The notes under the pieces were generated by a model. That model had not been told where the DNA came from. It did no database searches and was given only the letters and a program-made list of their open reading frames with translations. Shown here piece after piece: positions 1 through 13,137 of a DNA stretch of 64,000 nt (positions are counted from its first letter, which is position 1; each line of letters opens with the position of its first letter). Origin of the DNA: Acheta domesticus (lineage: Eukaryota > Arthropoda > Insecta > Orthoptera > Gryllidae). The position numbers and the translations under genes were made by a program. The stretch is taken from positions 32,552,863-32,616,862 of the forward strand of contig JAHLJT010009419.1 of the NCBI GenBank assembly GCA_031308135.1, read 5' to 3'.

Positions 1-1063
1 AAGGTACAAAATCATTTTAACTTTATCTCAGACATTGCGTAGGATCTTTAGAGGCAAGGACAGTTTCTAAGTAGTGCTATGTCAACAATATTACAACTGC
101 TTCCTTAAATCAAAAGTTTAACTTCAATGGGTTTTTTTCGATTGGTCTTAAACTCTCGATTAAGTAATGTTAAAGATAGTCGAAAAACTGATACGACAAA
201 ATACCAATTTCCACGTCCGGGGTATAAGTATGTTCCTTACAATGTTCATAGTGCGCACGTTTACGAAGCACAAATGGGATCAAAGGTTAAAGTGAAACAA
301 TGTCAGTACATCTTCAAAAGTAATGATGATCTCATCTGTTAAATATATATGTTAGCATAAATTGAATGTACTTTTACAAGTGAAAATATAAGTTAACTCT
401 TACTTTAAAATAACTTGCATTGAGTAACTTTCACAGTAAGAATTCACACACATTGACAGTAAAGCTGTTTACTGATTAAAATTCAGATGTTCAAAATAAC
501 GCGATCGTTACAACCTCTCAATCTAACTTACAGATACTACAAATTCATTAAATTCAAACTTCTGAAAATGAGTGTTCTCTTCGTGCATTTTTAGACTATC
601 AACTGATTCGTTTCTGACGTATCTATAAAACAGTTCTGTTACTGCTTACAGCAGACGAATATTCAGCAGCTATTTACATCGCCTTTACATTTCAAATGCA
701 CTCCAAGTGCAGCGCTTAAGAGTGTGAGCAGCTCTGACGGCATCGCGATATCGCAACCAGAGCACGTGCGGCGTGGAATCCCTCTCGAAAACAAGGGGGT
801 GCAACACCTGATGTGCACACAAAGCTCCGCCGGCGCCAGCGATGCCCCTCCCCCGCTGCCTCGCAGGGCGGCCCACGCGACGCCGACCGCTGAAGCTGCC
901 CGCTCGAGCGCGAAGGCCCCAATCTCTCCGTTACGACACATTGTAAGCCCCACGGGAAATAGCCGCTGAAAATCGACAACTTCCCATACGACGGGAGAAA
1001 GTCGGCCGGGTGGGTGAAGGTTTTTCGAGGGCCGCGAGAAGCCGCTGGCGGCGCATCCAGGAA
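1..1063. other. AT-rich non-coding sequence
   Basis: No exon, RNA gene or repeat family recognised. From about 720 the sequence becomes GC-rich, leading into the CCG/CCA microsatellite. Several overlapping open frames there on both strands have no recognisable protein character. Confidence 0.6.
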
Positions 1064-1541
1064 GGCGCCGGCGCCGCCGCCACCGCCACCATCACCACCG
1101 CCTCCGCCGCCACCGCCACCGCCACCGCCGCCACCATTGCCTCCGCCGCCACCATCGCCTCCGCCGCCGCCACCACCATCGCCTCCGCTGCCACCATCAC
1201 CACCGCCTCCGCCGCCACCATTGCCTCCGCCGCCACCATTGCCTCCGCCGCCGCCACCACCATCGCCTCGGCCGCCATCACCTTCACCGCCACCACCAAC
1301 ATCACCATCACCACCGCCTCCGCCGCCACCATCGCCTCCATCGCCGCCGCGGCCGCCATCATCATCTTCACTGCCACCACCACCATCACCATCACCACCG
1401 CCTCCGCCGCCACCATTGCCTCCGCCGCCACCATTGCCTCCGCCGCCACCATCGCCTTCATCGCCGCCGCCACCACCACCATCACCACCGCCTCCGCCGT
1501 CGTCGTCGCTGCCACCACCATCATTGCCGCCGCCGCCGCGC
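1064..1541. repeat. Imperfect (CCGCCACCA)n GC microsatellite
   Basis: About 480 bp of CCG, CCA and CCT triplets, mostly arranged as CCGCCACCATCGCCTCCG-type units. Because the period is a multiple of three, it stays open in several frames on both strands, giving Pro-rich, Ala/Thr-rich and Gly-rich pseudo-proteins. None has a flanking non-repetitive domain. Confidence 0.9.
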
Positions 1542-4500
1542 ACTCTCCCTTTGCGGCCGCTGGGGGTCGTTAGCGGCCCCTCGTGGACCGTTTCGCAAAT
1601 GGCGCTCACGACCACTTCGCGAGAGGTTGCGGAAATACTCGCTCCTTTTATGGTTTCTTGTTTGTTTGTACGTTTCTTGAAAGTAATGTTCATGATTTTA
1701 TGGGTATTCCAAATTTTATCTCTAAGAATTCACTATTTGAATTATTTAATAAGAAATCAAACATTTTTAAAGTTATAATCTAATATTACCAAATGGCATT
1801 ACATTAATATTTATTATTTATTTAAATTCCATTTCTACCTACATCTCATATTGATTATTTCCTATCATTATGATAGCCATCCATGTCATACAAAGAATCA
1901 AGAAATTCGCATACTTCAGTTACGACCTTGACTAAGAGTAACTATTTCTCAATCTAAAATTAACAATAATTGCTCAGGTCGCAATCAAAGTTTAACTTTC
2001 ACGTGTAAAGCGATCACTAATGCACGTAAGTAAAACAATTGCGAAAATTTTCTTCTCTTGCATTATCATTTTCGACTTTCTAGTATTAGAAGTATCACAG
2101 AAAATTGTGTACATTGGTAATAAAAAAGTATTTCAATTGTATACAGTGTGATAGTCTTATAGTAAGGAAAAATTAAAAACCCTTACAAGTGAATGCAGAT
2201 AAATTTAGTGGAGAGATAATTTTATTCTAAAAGTATGAAACACACAAGATCACGAGCAACAAAAAAAATTGAAACTTTCGAAAAATTAATGGGTTAGTAT
2301 CAAATCCCAGAAGTTGAAAGATATTATAAAATGTTATCTAATTTAATCCAAAAAAGTGTTTTAGAGAACATCAACATGCCAACGATTAGCTGCATGTTTT
2401 GAGCTGCATCCGTCACTCAGGCGCGTGGCTTGCCCGGCGGGCTCCAATTAGAGTGCCTAGAAATATGACAGACGGCCCAAAAAACCGCGCGTAACGAGAG
2501 CCGCTAGCCAGCCCGCCCGCCGATTCGCGGCAGCCGCGCCCCAAAGAACTCGCCACCCATTTCGGTCTTCCGCGACAACCCATCTCGCGACCTTCCAAAC
2601 ACAGAGTTATGAATACCGGCCAAGAGGTTACCGAGTTGTATTCGCATTCCGGCCGAGAAGAGTTCTGGGAATATCTGGTCGGGCGGCCTGATTGGCGTTG
2701 CGTCTGGTTTTCCTCGGCCCGCGCGGTGCCTAGCAAACCCAAGGAGCCGGTTCCTTCCTAATCTCGCCCCCCGGACTGCATTCCGGAGCCTTTACACCGC
2801 CACATAACACTCCATGAAGTAATCAGCGTAATGCGCCCTCCGGCGCCACAGTGCGAAGAATGCCTCTCCGCACAGGACCGGCGCCGGGCGTGGGCAGACC
2901 GAAAATCAAGGGGCCCGACTGATGCGGAAAATGTTAGCAAAAAATTGAAAAACAATGTAGAACTCGAGAATATCGTAATTGTAATTTTATAAGTCTCGGT
3001 ACAGTAGTCTGATATTTCACAAAATTTTCAATTATTTTTTTAAATAGTCAATCATTACTTATAAGGTAGGCCTCTATGAAATGCAAAATGTCAGACAACC
3101 CTGAAAATTTTACAAAACTGTCATTGACGGGTTTTTAAGCCTTCAAGTTGTCTCCTCTTAACATCTAAGATATTTTAACACATTTTTGCGAAATATTATG
3201 TATAATACATTTTGTATATAAAATGCATATATTGGCAATGTATTTTCATAGAAGTTTGGGACTGAATACCCGAATCGAAATAAAATAGCTCTTCTAGTTG
3301 CTTGATGCAATTTTCACATTTTTCATTCTTCTGGAGGTGGACGTTTCAGCAATGCGCCAGGCCCAAAATTCTTTAGCTCTGGCACCGCCTCCGCGAATCT
3401 TGCCCTTCGCCCAGTTTCTACCTGTGAAGTTGGCTTTTCAAACATAATTCCTTGTATTAAATACTCTTAAACCTCTACGTATTGAAGAGAACGTCACCAT
3501 TGCGTATCCTAACCGTGTACCTCGTAAAGGTTTTGGTTTTCCTACATCAACCATAAAATAACTTTTTATGATTTCATTTGCGAAACATTATTGGTGGGAT
3601 TTTATAACTACCATTTTCTTGGAATACGCTTCCTTATTTCTCTTGAGAGCAATAGCATGAGATTGAGTACGCAACTCTGCAATTGCCCGGCGTGTTTGAA
3701 GGGGTTGTAAGAGTCAAAAGAAAAAGAATGAGAGGATATTGATCCAAGAGAATGTAACCTGAGAAAAAAAGCCAAATGTAAGAAACAAATAGTTAAATGA
3801 AAATAAAAAGCCATGAAATCTGCGTGTATGGCTAAGAATGTAATTGTCCATCAAGACGACAAAAATCTTCATTGTAAATTATATCCTTCCGAGAAATTCA
3901 GAGTGAAGCGAAGAAAATGAGAGAGTTGATAGTGAGTTTCACTCCCGAAGAGTCTTTTGAAAATGAAAGGAACCCTTTTTTCTTTCCCTTTCATTCCTAT
4001 TAGCAGTAAAGATTTTCACGTTTTCTCACACATGCTTCGTACTTACTAATAAGTGGTCTCTAGCCCATTTCCATCAATCTACATGAAACATGATTTAAGT
4101 TGCATCACAGATGTGAATATTTCTCTTTTGGTTATGGTAGTTACCAAATTAATCCAATGTATTTCTAATATCCTTTTACAACACACTGGGGTTGTTTGCT
4201 TCGGCGTCTTTGTTGACTTGAAGAACATCATTTGGCTCATTTCTCCAGGATGATCTCTTTTGGCGAGGCGAGGAAGAAGACAAACACAACATGAGTACAT
4301 TTAGCGTTCCTGCCACGTAGTAATTTGTAGATCATTGCCCTGAATTTTTATGGAATGGAAATTTAATTTAACATAGTAGTAGGAAATGGTGTGGCATTTA
4401 CGATGCTATCATCGAAATCAACATTAGATGTAGGCTCCCTTGATTTCGATTTTAATTTAACATCAGAGCTTTAATAAATGTCAGATTTATATTATCAATT

Positions 4501-7500
4501 ACTGTTCATTAGTTACAAAATGTCCTCTACTTTCTCTCTGCTTTGTTTGTTTGGTTGTTATAGCGTCTTGTTTGGCTCGAAGAATATATATCGGTTCACC
4601 GGAAGATCTATTTTGGTGACAAAAGATTCGAGGCGAAGACATAATAATATGTTCGCACAATTACACAAGCGGGGGTGGGAGGGATGGTGGTGATGAGTGT
4701 GGGTACAGACACTACGAACGCCAGGTGTCCGAGAGTCGCCGGGGAAAGTGTGAGGCGGCACGTAAACAAAGGCGTAGGGGAAGCAGCACTGCACTTGCAT
4801 AAACGCTCGCCGCCAGCTGCATAACAGCACGTCTCTTGGCTCAATGCGGAAGCCATCACATTCCATTTGATGCCTCTCGAACCATCATGCGAGACGTCGA
4901 GAACAGCTTGTACAAACAGCTCCAGTGTGCAGGAAGTTAGTAATGGATTTGATCCAGCTAAAAGGGATGTGTTTTTTCTAGAGCTGGCAATTTCTAACAT
5001 CCACTGTTATGGTGAAAGTAAGCAAGTGGATCATAAAAGATTGCCTTGTAGGCAACGGTTTCATCGATAGTTAAATCCCAGCGCTTTCAAAGTTTAAACA
5101 AGAAGTCATAAGGAGAATTTCTCCATACAAAAATATTGTTTACGTTTCGATTTCCGCTTCCATCGTTTATGATGGCGACATACTACTTCCCTTTATGCAG
5201 ATCAACGGTGCCTCTTCAATATTAATTTGCAATCGTTCACGCATATAAGACATTACGGTGGTCTAATTTGTTCTATCGACTGAAAATATTCTGCTTCTAA
5301 TTTATTAGTATATCTTGGAAACTTTTAAAACACCAGAAGTCTTTGCAAAATTTATTGAAATTGAATATTAAATAATTGAACATTCCGCTATTTCTTGCGA
5401 GCATTCTGTTTCAATTTTTACCAGTTTAATAAAATGAAAACTTTATTATCATTATACTGTACTCGCAAATTTGCGTATTTCTTGTGAACTGCGTGTTCTT
5501 ACAAATATAAAAAATTCATAGCGATTCTACTTGCAGAAAAATAAAGATAATCAAACAGAATAAACTTTTGCCGGATTTTTTCATCTGAACAGAAGAGGAG
5601 AGCGAAAATGAAAGATGCCTCGTCATAACAATCCACGAAGCAATTGGTCAAGTTTTTAAATTAAGTAAAAGCAAATTGATATGTATTCTATGTTAAATTC
5701 AATAAAGTAAAACTTCATCCTACTCTTGAACATTACTGCAAATTTAAAGCTATTTCCTTGTTTTTATCTGCTTAGTACGTGTAAGTTAACATTTCTATTC
5801 CACCCTCATAGATTCTCATAGCATTATCTGTGTAATGATAATGCTAGACGTTCCACGGAACTGCGTTTATTATCTCGTTTCAATAAGGATATCACCACCA
5901 TTTTTATTGACGTTTCACACAATTTTATCGCAGCAAATTAGCAAATAAAAGAAAAGTACGTTTTTTGTAGCACAGAAGTGAGCAAAGAAAATTGAAAACG
6001 TGAGAGCAGACTTTCACGAATGAGTAAGTATCAAAAGAATATGCACGTTGGCGAGGTCAAACAACTTTATAACTTTAGTTCCCAAATTGGGCGGAAATGT
6101 TACGTCCGGTTCGGAAGGTTTGCAACTTTCACGCTTGGGATTAAGATGCAAGGCCGTCCATTCGGTTTTAACACAGTTATGTTCGCCATTACCAGGGCCT
6201 TGAAGCGTATCGATATTCTTGCGTTCCGGTTGGTTTTTGTATTACTCGTAAAATAATTATCTCATTCATTTATGCAGTAGGTTGGAGATTTATTCAATTT
6301 GCTCAAAAAAATGCTGGATACCTAAAACCTTTTCATTGTTTTTAGAATATTGTGAGTGAAATGTGGAAACAATTTGCTGAGAATAAGCAGAATTATATTA
6401 GTGCTTTATTAATCGATATTATAAGAATTCGTAAATTACGATGAACTGGAGGGCCGCAATTATCAATCACTCACACAATGCTAATTAGTAATTGTCTTCT
6501 GTGAGGGGTAACTTGGGTATCCGTGTTTAGAGATGGGCAACAAGTCCCATAACAATTTTACCAGAGTACCAATTAAACATTATAAATTCAATGGTATTAC
6601 AATCGTTAAAATCACAATGAAGATTGCAATTATAAATTCTCGCAGCTACTTCATGAAAAATTCATTACCCTTAAACAATAACCAATTTTCTCTGGGATCT
6701 CATTTACTATTCATTATTACATTAGTCGTTTGGAAATGACACGAAGTAAATAAGAATTAATTACAAATATAGTATATACCGAGACATAAGAGAATTTTGG
6801 CATGATGATTATCTAATGTATTTATTAAATTATAGAAAGATTGTAAATACATTTCTCAAAGTCTCTCTGCATTTCAATCTCTTTACAAGGCAATAGTGGA
6901 TCTTGGGCAATAGTAGACCCGCGCATTGGTTTTCAAGTTTCTAAAAGGATTCGGAAGGATAGAAGGGAGAAGGACGAGTTTTGGAAGGAAGATACAGGTT
7001 TTAGATACTGAAAACTGGAACAACTTTCAGATAGCTTAATCACAGTTCTACAGGCAATGCAACATGAAGCTACGTACGTTCGAATTATCTATTAACTGCA
7101 ATAGTAATTTGAAACATATTGAAAGCCATTGGTAAACGTGGAAGAAACTGAAAACATGGTTTGAAAGCTCTGTAATTACTTCTTCACATCCAGATGTAGT
7201 CTATTCTTCCCGAATTTTGTGTCTTTAAACAATCTTAATTCTGAGGATGGACAATGAAGTACATTTACTTGTAATAATTCTACACCGCAAATAAATATAT
7301 TAACGAAAGAACATTGATGGGCAATATGCCGTACTGAAATATCTCCTAAGCAAGACGCTGTCAGGTCGGTCCCACGGGTGAGAACCAGTTTTCTCTTTCC
7401 TTCCTGAATTTTCCTACCGCCTTAACGCTCTCTTGATTCTGAGGTTTTAAAACAACTATACCTTCAGCTAATTGCTTCAGCACAGCGATATACGGTATAT

Positions 7501-7804
7501 TTCCGAGTTCGGTGAAATACGAATACAAGGCTCAAGATAAAATAGCATATGTAAAGTGTCAAGAAGAAAAATTAAAAAAGTCGAATTTTATGTACATCTC
7601 AAAATCAAGTAGTAGAAACCGATGAGAATTATGAATAGTATATTTTTGTCAACGTCAACAATTTCAACTTTTTATTGTTTTAAAACGTGTTTACTGAATA
7701 ACTACTGTTGAAAATATCTCTACACGAGTAAGTTCCTTACTCTGACGTTACGGACAGAAGTAATAGGATCGTCAGTAGCCTCAAGTATAATGCAAAAAGA
7801 AAAT

Positions 7805-7805
<1 letters not shown>
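1542..7805. other. Non-coding sequence with a GC-rich block at about 2410-2950
   Basis: Mostly AT-rich sequence with no exon that matches Skeletor or any other protein I recognise. The segment 2410-2950 is distinctly GC-rich with sharp edges and may be an old insertion. Segments near 4185-4300 and 4545-4650 look like a decayed direct repeat. I see no RNA gene. Confidence 0.5.

Positions 7806-7838
<33 letters not shown>
7806..7838. repeat. (AAT)n microsatellite
   Basis: About eleven AAT triplets directly in front of a tRNA-derived SINE that also ends in AAT repeats. Confidence 0.9.
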
Positions 7839-7839
<1 letters not shown>

Positions 7840-8063
7840 TGCCGACCCTATGGAGGAGGGCTCCGAGGAGGCTGCAGGTTCGATTCCTGTGTACGTATGG
7901 TCGTATTTGTGATATCTCCATCCCTCATTATCATCCTATCACATCACAATTCACACTTCAAAGCGTAACAAGCTTGTCGTACCAAGGGATACAGGTGAAA
8001 AGCTGATCCTAAAAGTTACACACGTTTTTCGCGAGGTGTAGTCAGAAATGATCGATACGCCAA

Positions 8064-8094
<31 letters not shown>

Positions 8095-8102
8095 AACAAT
8101 AA
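7839..8102 (+). mobile_element. SINE, family A, copy 1, with (AAT)n tail
   Basis: It contains the polymerase III B-box-like GCAGGTTCGATTCCTG near 7877. A body follows with CATCATCCTATCACATCAC-like sequence (with one difference), GGGATACAGGTGAAAAGCTG and GTCAGAAATG, ending in an interrupted (AAT)n tail. A second copy at about 63466-63821 shares the B box, the ATCATCCTATCAC segment, GGGATACAG(G/C)(T/C)GAAAAGCTGATC and the same tail. Two divergent copies with the same order of motifs support a SINE family. Confidence 0.8.
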
Positions 8103-8179
8103 ATTATAAAATGCATCCCGGATTTATCAGCCATTGATTGTATAAAACGTGCACATAGTATTGAGAAAATCAGAAGGAC

Positions 8180-8604
8180 CTTGACAAATTATCGTTTCCG
8201 TCGCAACAAGCCGCCCTCCCACCCTTTGCCCGCATCGCTGCTTCGCCTGATCCCGCAGAGGCGCCGGGGAACGCGCGCGCGCTTTGCGCGGAGCAGCGTC
8301 TGTACTTGTGTGCAGCGGCGGCGCCTCCCTCGCTCGCCGTATGCAAACGCCGGCGCGCCGCGCCGCTGCAACATGCAAGAACCACAGTTACACAGCAGCC
8401 ACGTGTGGAGAACTAGTTTCCGAGAGGGGGACTGAAATATGCGGTTGTTCAACCTCGTCAGCGGCATTTGCATTCCGCCACCGCGCGGCCGCGCGGGAGC
8501 TGTATCGCTCGGCGGCGGCGGCGGCGGCGGCCGGCGCGGCGTGCGCCGTCGTTCGCCCAGGTCAAGGCTCGCTGCCGCAGCCGCCGAAGACGGGGATTCG
8601 GACG
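8180..8604. other. GC-rich island, no gene recognised
   Basis: CpG-dense sequence with CGG runs near 8510-8530. Overlapping open frames occur on both strands but none contains a recognisable domain. It could be a CpG island or promoter of an unseen transcript, or an old GC-rich insertion. There is no TATA or initiator evidence strong enough to call a promoter. Confidence 0.4.
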
Positions 8605-9420
8605 TCCGAATTAACAACCGGATAACACCGAATATTCTAGCTTGCTTTGCTTCCGGTGGAATTTGAGGTCCGACCTCGCCGGTTGGAATGCTTCTCTGAA
8701 GCAATCGAAATAAAGCAAATTCACCAACACAGATTTGCGGGAGGGGGTTATCCATAAATTACGTAACGCTCAAGGCGGAGGGAGGAGGTCTGAGGTAGCG
8801 TTACGCTGCGTTACACAGAGATAGGGAAGTGCGTTACAAGAGGGAGGAAAGTATTGAAAATACTCGAAAATTGTATTACGTAATTTATGGACGGTCCCTA
8901 AATCTACAACTTAGAACCGCTAAATTTAATTTTAATTTGATATGCGGATGCACGAGAATGCTTTCCTTCCGGAGGGATTAGTCCCAACCTCGTCGGTTGA
9001 AATTCGTCTCTGAAGCAATCTAAATTGCATTCACCAAGAACTGAAGTTTCCGGTAAATCTACAACATGAGACCGTTAGATTTAATTTCGAATTAATATCC
9101 GGATGTATAAGTTTCCTTTCTTTCTGATAGAATTTGGGGTTTAACTTCGTCGGTTGAAATACATCTCTGAAGCAATCGAAATACCTTTTACCAGGATCTA
9201 AGATTTGTGGTAAATCTATTACTTGGGACCGCTAGATTTAATTCAAATTAATAACCGGATACGTGAGCTTTCTTTCCTTCCGGTGTAATGCCCAACCTCG
9301 TCGATTAAAATTCGTCTGTGAAGCAATCGGAATTCCATGCATCAAAAACGGAGGTTAAAGGAAAATCTACAACTTGGAACAGCTAGATTTAATTTCTCAT
9401 ATTGTAATGACTTTGACTAA
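8605..9420. repeat. Tandem repeat of about 151-157 bp, four clear units
   Basis: Each unit contains AACCGGAT-like, CTTTCCTTCCGG, CCAACCTCGTCGGTTGAAAT, TCTCTGAAGCAATC and GGTAAATCTACAAC-like blocks. The GCAATC anchors fall at 8701, 9015, 9172 and 9323. After removing the roughly 158-bp MITE at 8742-8899 the spacing is close to 157, 157 and 151 bp. More diverged units seem to continue to about 10190 (for example 9840-9950 and 10020-10090). Confidence 0.8.
8742..8899. mobile_element. Short MITE with 15-bp exact terminal inverted repeats
   Basis: CCATAAATTACGTAA at 8752-8766 and its exact complement TTACGTAATTTATGG at 8876-8890 bound a core containing several GCGTTAC motifs. The right end continues ACGGTCCCT. 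From memory, a terminus of the form AGGGACCGTCCATAAATTACGTAA-like type recurs in many insect genomes. It splits one unit of the surrounding tandem repeat. Confidence 0.75.
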
Positions 9421-11473
9421 TATTCCACTTTCCGGAAATTATTGTCCCAATAATGTGTCTGCCGACTTGACAGCTAGTGGCTGACTTGGGAGAGGGGGGT
9501 TCGTTATCCAATCAGAGCTTTCAAATTATGCAGAGTTGCCGATACTTATTAAGAAAGAATGAAATCTCACAGTGTGAATCAACTGTAAACTAAAGAGCGC
9601 CATTATTTCTTTGGTTATGCATCATGTGTGCGGTTCTGTGTCCTCTGCTGTCATGTGCTCATATTGCGATTTGTTTCTTGCTACTGTTGTGATCTGATGC
9701 AAGAATGATCACACGACCACGTGTCTGGAGCTTGAGTAAGTGGCAACATCGCTCTACCCCCACTCCAGCTGTCATGTAGACAGAAATATTCTTCGGAATA
9801 TAATGTCAATATTTCCTCTCTTCCAGATTGACCGCATCTGTTTACTAAACATCACTGGAACAATCAAAATACGATTCAACAATTGAGGAATTGTGGTTGT
9901 GGGGGTAGATCTACAATTTGGAACCGCTTGATATTATCGTAATTTCTTAATTGGTGAATATTTTTTTCTGCGCTATCATTGCGATCGTGAATACTTATAT
10001 CCGAATTTACTTCTGGGTGTGTACGCTTCCCACTGATTGAACTCTAGGCATAGCCTCTTCCCTTGAAATTCATCTCGAATGCAATATCTTAATGTGTCTT
10101 TACACGGGCAGAGATTCTTCCCAGTAATTATCATCGTCAGCGATGTGTAAACACTTGGCGTTAGCACTTTTAGAATCACTGACAGTGTTATTTACATTTA
10201 GAATGGTGTATCCCATGGATTTTTCTGAAGGTCCAGGTTTACATTATAATGCGGACAGCTTTGAATCTTGGTATTAGGAGAAAAACATCATTTGTTCCGG
10301 TATTTGAACTTCAGCTATCCAGGCTGCAGTAGGCAAGCGTTCCAACTGAATTGCAAGTGCTTCATTCTACATGTTGTGAAGATTAAACAGGCAGATTTCA
10401 CGAGTACTCGAGATGACGGACGAATTAATAACAGAGATGCCACAGTTCTATGCCGGACGCACATCTCGCTTCGATAGAATCGTTACTGCGAGCGATGGAG
10501 ACTTGCGCTTGGCCATTTGTCTCTGACTGCCGTTGGACGTCTAGGTCAGGCTACGTATGGATGTAGGCTAAACAGGGAATCCTTAATGATCGCCACAGAG
10601 AGAGATTGTTGCGGTGCAGCCCGAGGAGAGAGAAGGCATCGTTCTGGTATGCGCCAACATTTGAAACGAAAATCAGGGGAGTAACGACTGGTTTGTGATT
10701 TGACGAGTAGGTCTCAAGAAAACTCATTCGTTCAGACCTCGATAGAAATCTTCAATCTAAAAGACGTGCAATAAACACAGTTAAGCTCTATTAAAGAAAT
10801 ATATTTTCTCGAACAATTGATCGGATATTTCAAAGCATTGAGCCAGTTTCCATTCTAGTTCGAAGAAATCCTGTTGTCGGTTACTCGGTCAGAGGACTCG
10901 CGTATAGTGGACGGCCACAAACACACGTTTTGCATCTCGCTGGGGGAAGAGCAGAGGCACTCCGACGCCTGCCAGGTACACACGAACGTCAGAATAGTCA
11001 ACGCGGTGAAGAAGAGAGCGAGCAGCTTTACAACTCACGCGAAAAGGTTTTGCAGCTTAAGTTATTTTTTACGTTTACTCTTATGATAATATTCCTGACA
11101 GAAGGCAAGCGTTTGATCGCAATACGAAAACAATAAATAATATGTATGATTCTTATTGTATGGTCAGATGTCTAACAGAGGTCAGTTGAAGGACAGAGGG
11201 ATATTTTGAAACAAAGGATGATAATGTGGATGACTGACGAGATGGTATTCCTTACATTCCAAGTTAGAGTTGCATGATGAAAACATCAATGATCTATGCG
11301 ATCATCCTTGACTAAATAGTTGCCACAGCGACAATCTGTGCAACCTTCTTTGTAGATAATACATTACAAAATGATTTTGCTTTGAAGAGCCTTGAAATTT
11401 ATTTTAAGTTATCTTACATAGAAGAGGACTTTATCAGGAGGCGACAAATCTCTTAAGCCACACAAAGGAAGAG
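9421..11473. other. Non-coding sequence
   Basis: Contains diverged remnants of the 155-bp tandem repeat up to about 10190. Beyond that there is unique-looking sequence with no recognised exon, RNA gene or element. Confidence 0.5.
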
Positions 11474-11672
11474 ATGCCAGCTCGGTGGCAGATATTGCTA
11501 AGAGAGTATTGCTGTAGGGATCTCGGACCGAAGGGTCGCGGGATTCGAGTCCCGCTGGGGCATGGTTGTATGTGTTGTCCTTTCACCCCCTATCATCTGC
11601 ATATCGTTTCATCTTCATAAATCCAATAGTGGTCGCTAATGACCTAGAAGTTCATGCATAACAAAAAAGGAA
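11474..11672 (+). mobile_element. SINE, family B, copy 1
   Basis: GCTCGGTGGCAGATATTGCTA-like A-box region, then a B box in GGGATTCGAGTCCCGC (near 11539), then GGGGCATGGTTGTATGTGTT, a CCCCTATCATC segment and an A-rich end. The second copy at 35001-35185 has the same order: AGATCGCTAAGA, GTCGCGGGCTCGAGTCCCGC, GGCATGGTTGTATGTGTT and a poly(A) tail. Confidence 0.8.
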
Positions 11673-13137
11673 TAAAATATCACGAAAATATCTTAAAAAT
11701 GCCCAATTATTTAAAGATAGCATTTCTAATTCCAGGTTTATCGACACAAACTGAGAAAGACCGAGATCATACTACAAAGAATGACAAAGTCATACTGTCT
11801 TTGAAACCGCGTGATTTCTGTCGGCATTATTCGTTTGATACGTAACATTTTACGTCATTAACGGAATCTAAGAATCGCAGAAGGTGAATATTCCAAATCA
11901 ACTAGCAGGTATTCATGGTGGTGTCAGTAACCCGATCCCGATAAGTCCCGCTGCTGCCTTGGAAGTAGGCTAGGCCGTCTATTTCATTTTACGCAGAACG
12001 ACGGAGCTGGGGGCGTCAGTAATCGAACGGCAAAAGAGGGAACAGTAATCACAACCGCTCTACGGACCAATGGCTCACTGGCTCATCTGTTCATGGCTCG
12101 AGAACCGGGGCCCGTCGAAGACTCATTGCAGCGCTAATCTCTTATATTACTCATTTCCAATGCGTGCATAAAAAGAAAACTTCGCAGCCTCAAGCCATGT
12201 GAGAGGTGTCAGGTTTTGTTAGATATCCAAGAACTCGAGAAAAATACAAAACCAACGAAACAGTTCCGATTTTGACTGAAAAATGTATTTGATTGCGTTA
12301 TTTCGCTAGTGTCAGGAAGAAGTCACCAGCCATGAATTATGTTCATTCACGTGTTGCGTTTTCAAACAGAACTTTTTTGATATTCTTGAAATGTAAAGAA
12401 CTGTTGTACCGTGTACCCGTATACGTTATATTATGTCATTGTATTTTTCGGGAAGACTGTTTTTGTTAAAATATTTAATTTATTGTTATTAATTATATTG
12501 ATAAAAATTCCTTAAATAAAAAGAGAATATGAGAACTGTTTAATTTATTGTGGTGCTAAACAAGAGGTTATTTTTGTTCTTGAGTGATGTACGTGCTACT
12601 TTTAGCAAATCCTATGCGTGTGGTTTTCTTCAGCAACATTTTTTGCTGCTGCAGGCTACTACTTCAACAGAAAGGGATTCTGAACATTATTACATGGTAT
12701 AAAGTGAAACTTGTTAAGGCCCAAAACCGTCTAACTAAATGTCAAGAGATTTCACTTAACTTAATTTATAACATTTAATTGTGTTCTTTATTCTCACATC
12801 TTCCCTACAGACATTTTTTTGTTCCTATTAACTTACCTCTCATATCAGCGTCAGTACAAAAATTTCGAAATACTTAACATTCTTAAGAACACGATAGATT
12901 TATGTTTTCCTTTCAACAGCTGTGAAGGTACTGTATCACTGCTTTCGCATTTAGGAAAACAAACGTGTTGCGAGCGCCGAAAAATTCGAGGCAGAGTCCG
13001 TCTCCTCTGCCATTCACCGTCCTCTACCTGTCGTCATTCATACCCGCCTGCCTTCATACCCGCCCTGCCTTCATACTCAGCCGCCTTCACCCTGCCCACC
13101 TTCTCCCCCGTCCGCCTTCACCCCTGCCTGCCTTAAT
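11673..13137. other. Non-coding sequence
   Basis: No exon or RNA recognised. The last 130 bp (from about 13010) becomes CCGCC/CTTCA-rich and grades into the minisatellite. Confidence 0.5.

Noticed and set aside
716..1778. Long Gly/Asp-rich, Ala-rich and Pro-rich frames on both strands
   Set aside because: All are produced by a triplet microsatellite that stays open in several frames, with no non-repetitive domain or splice context.
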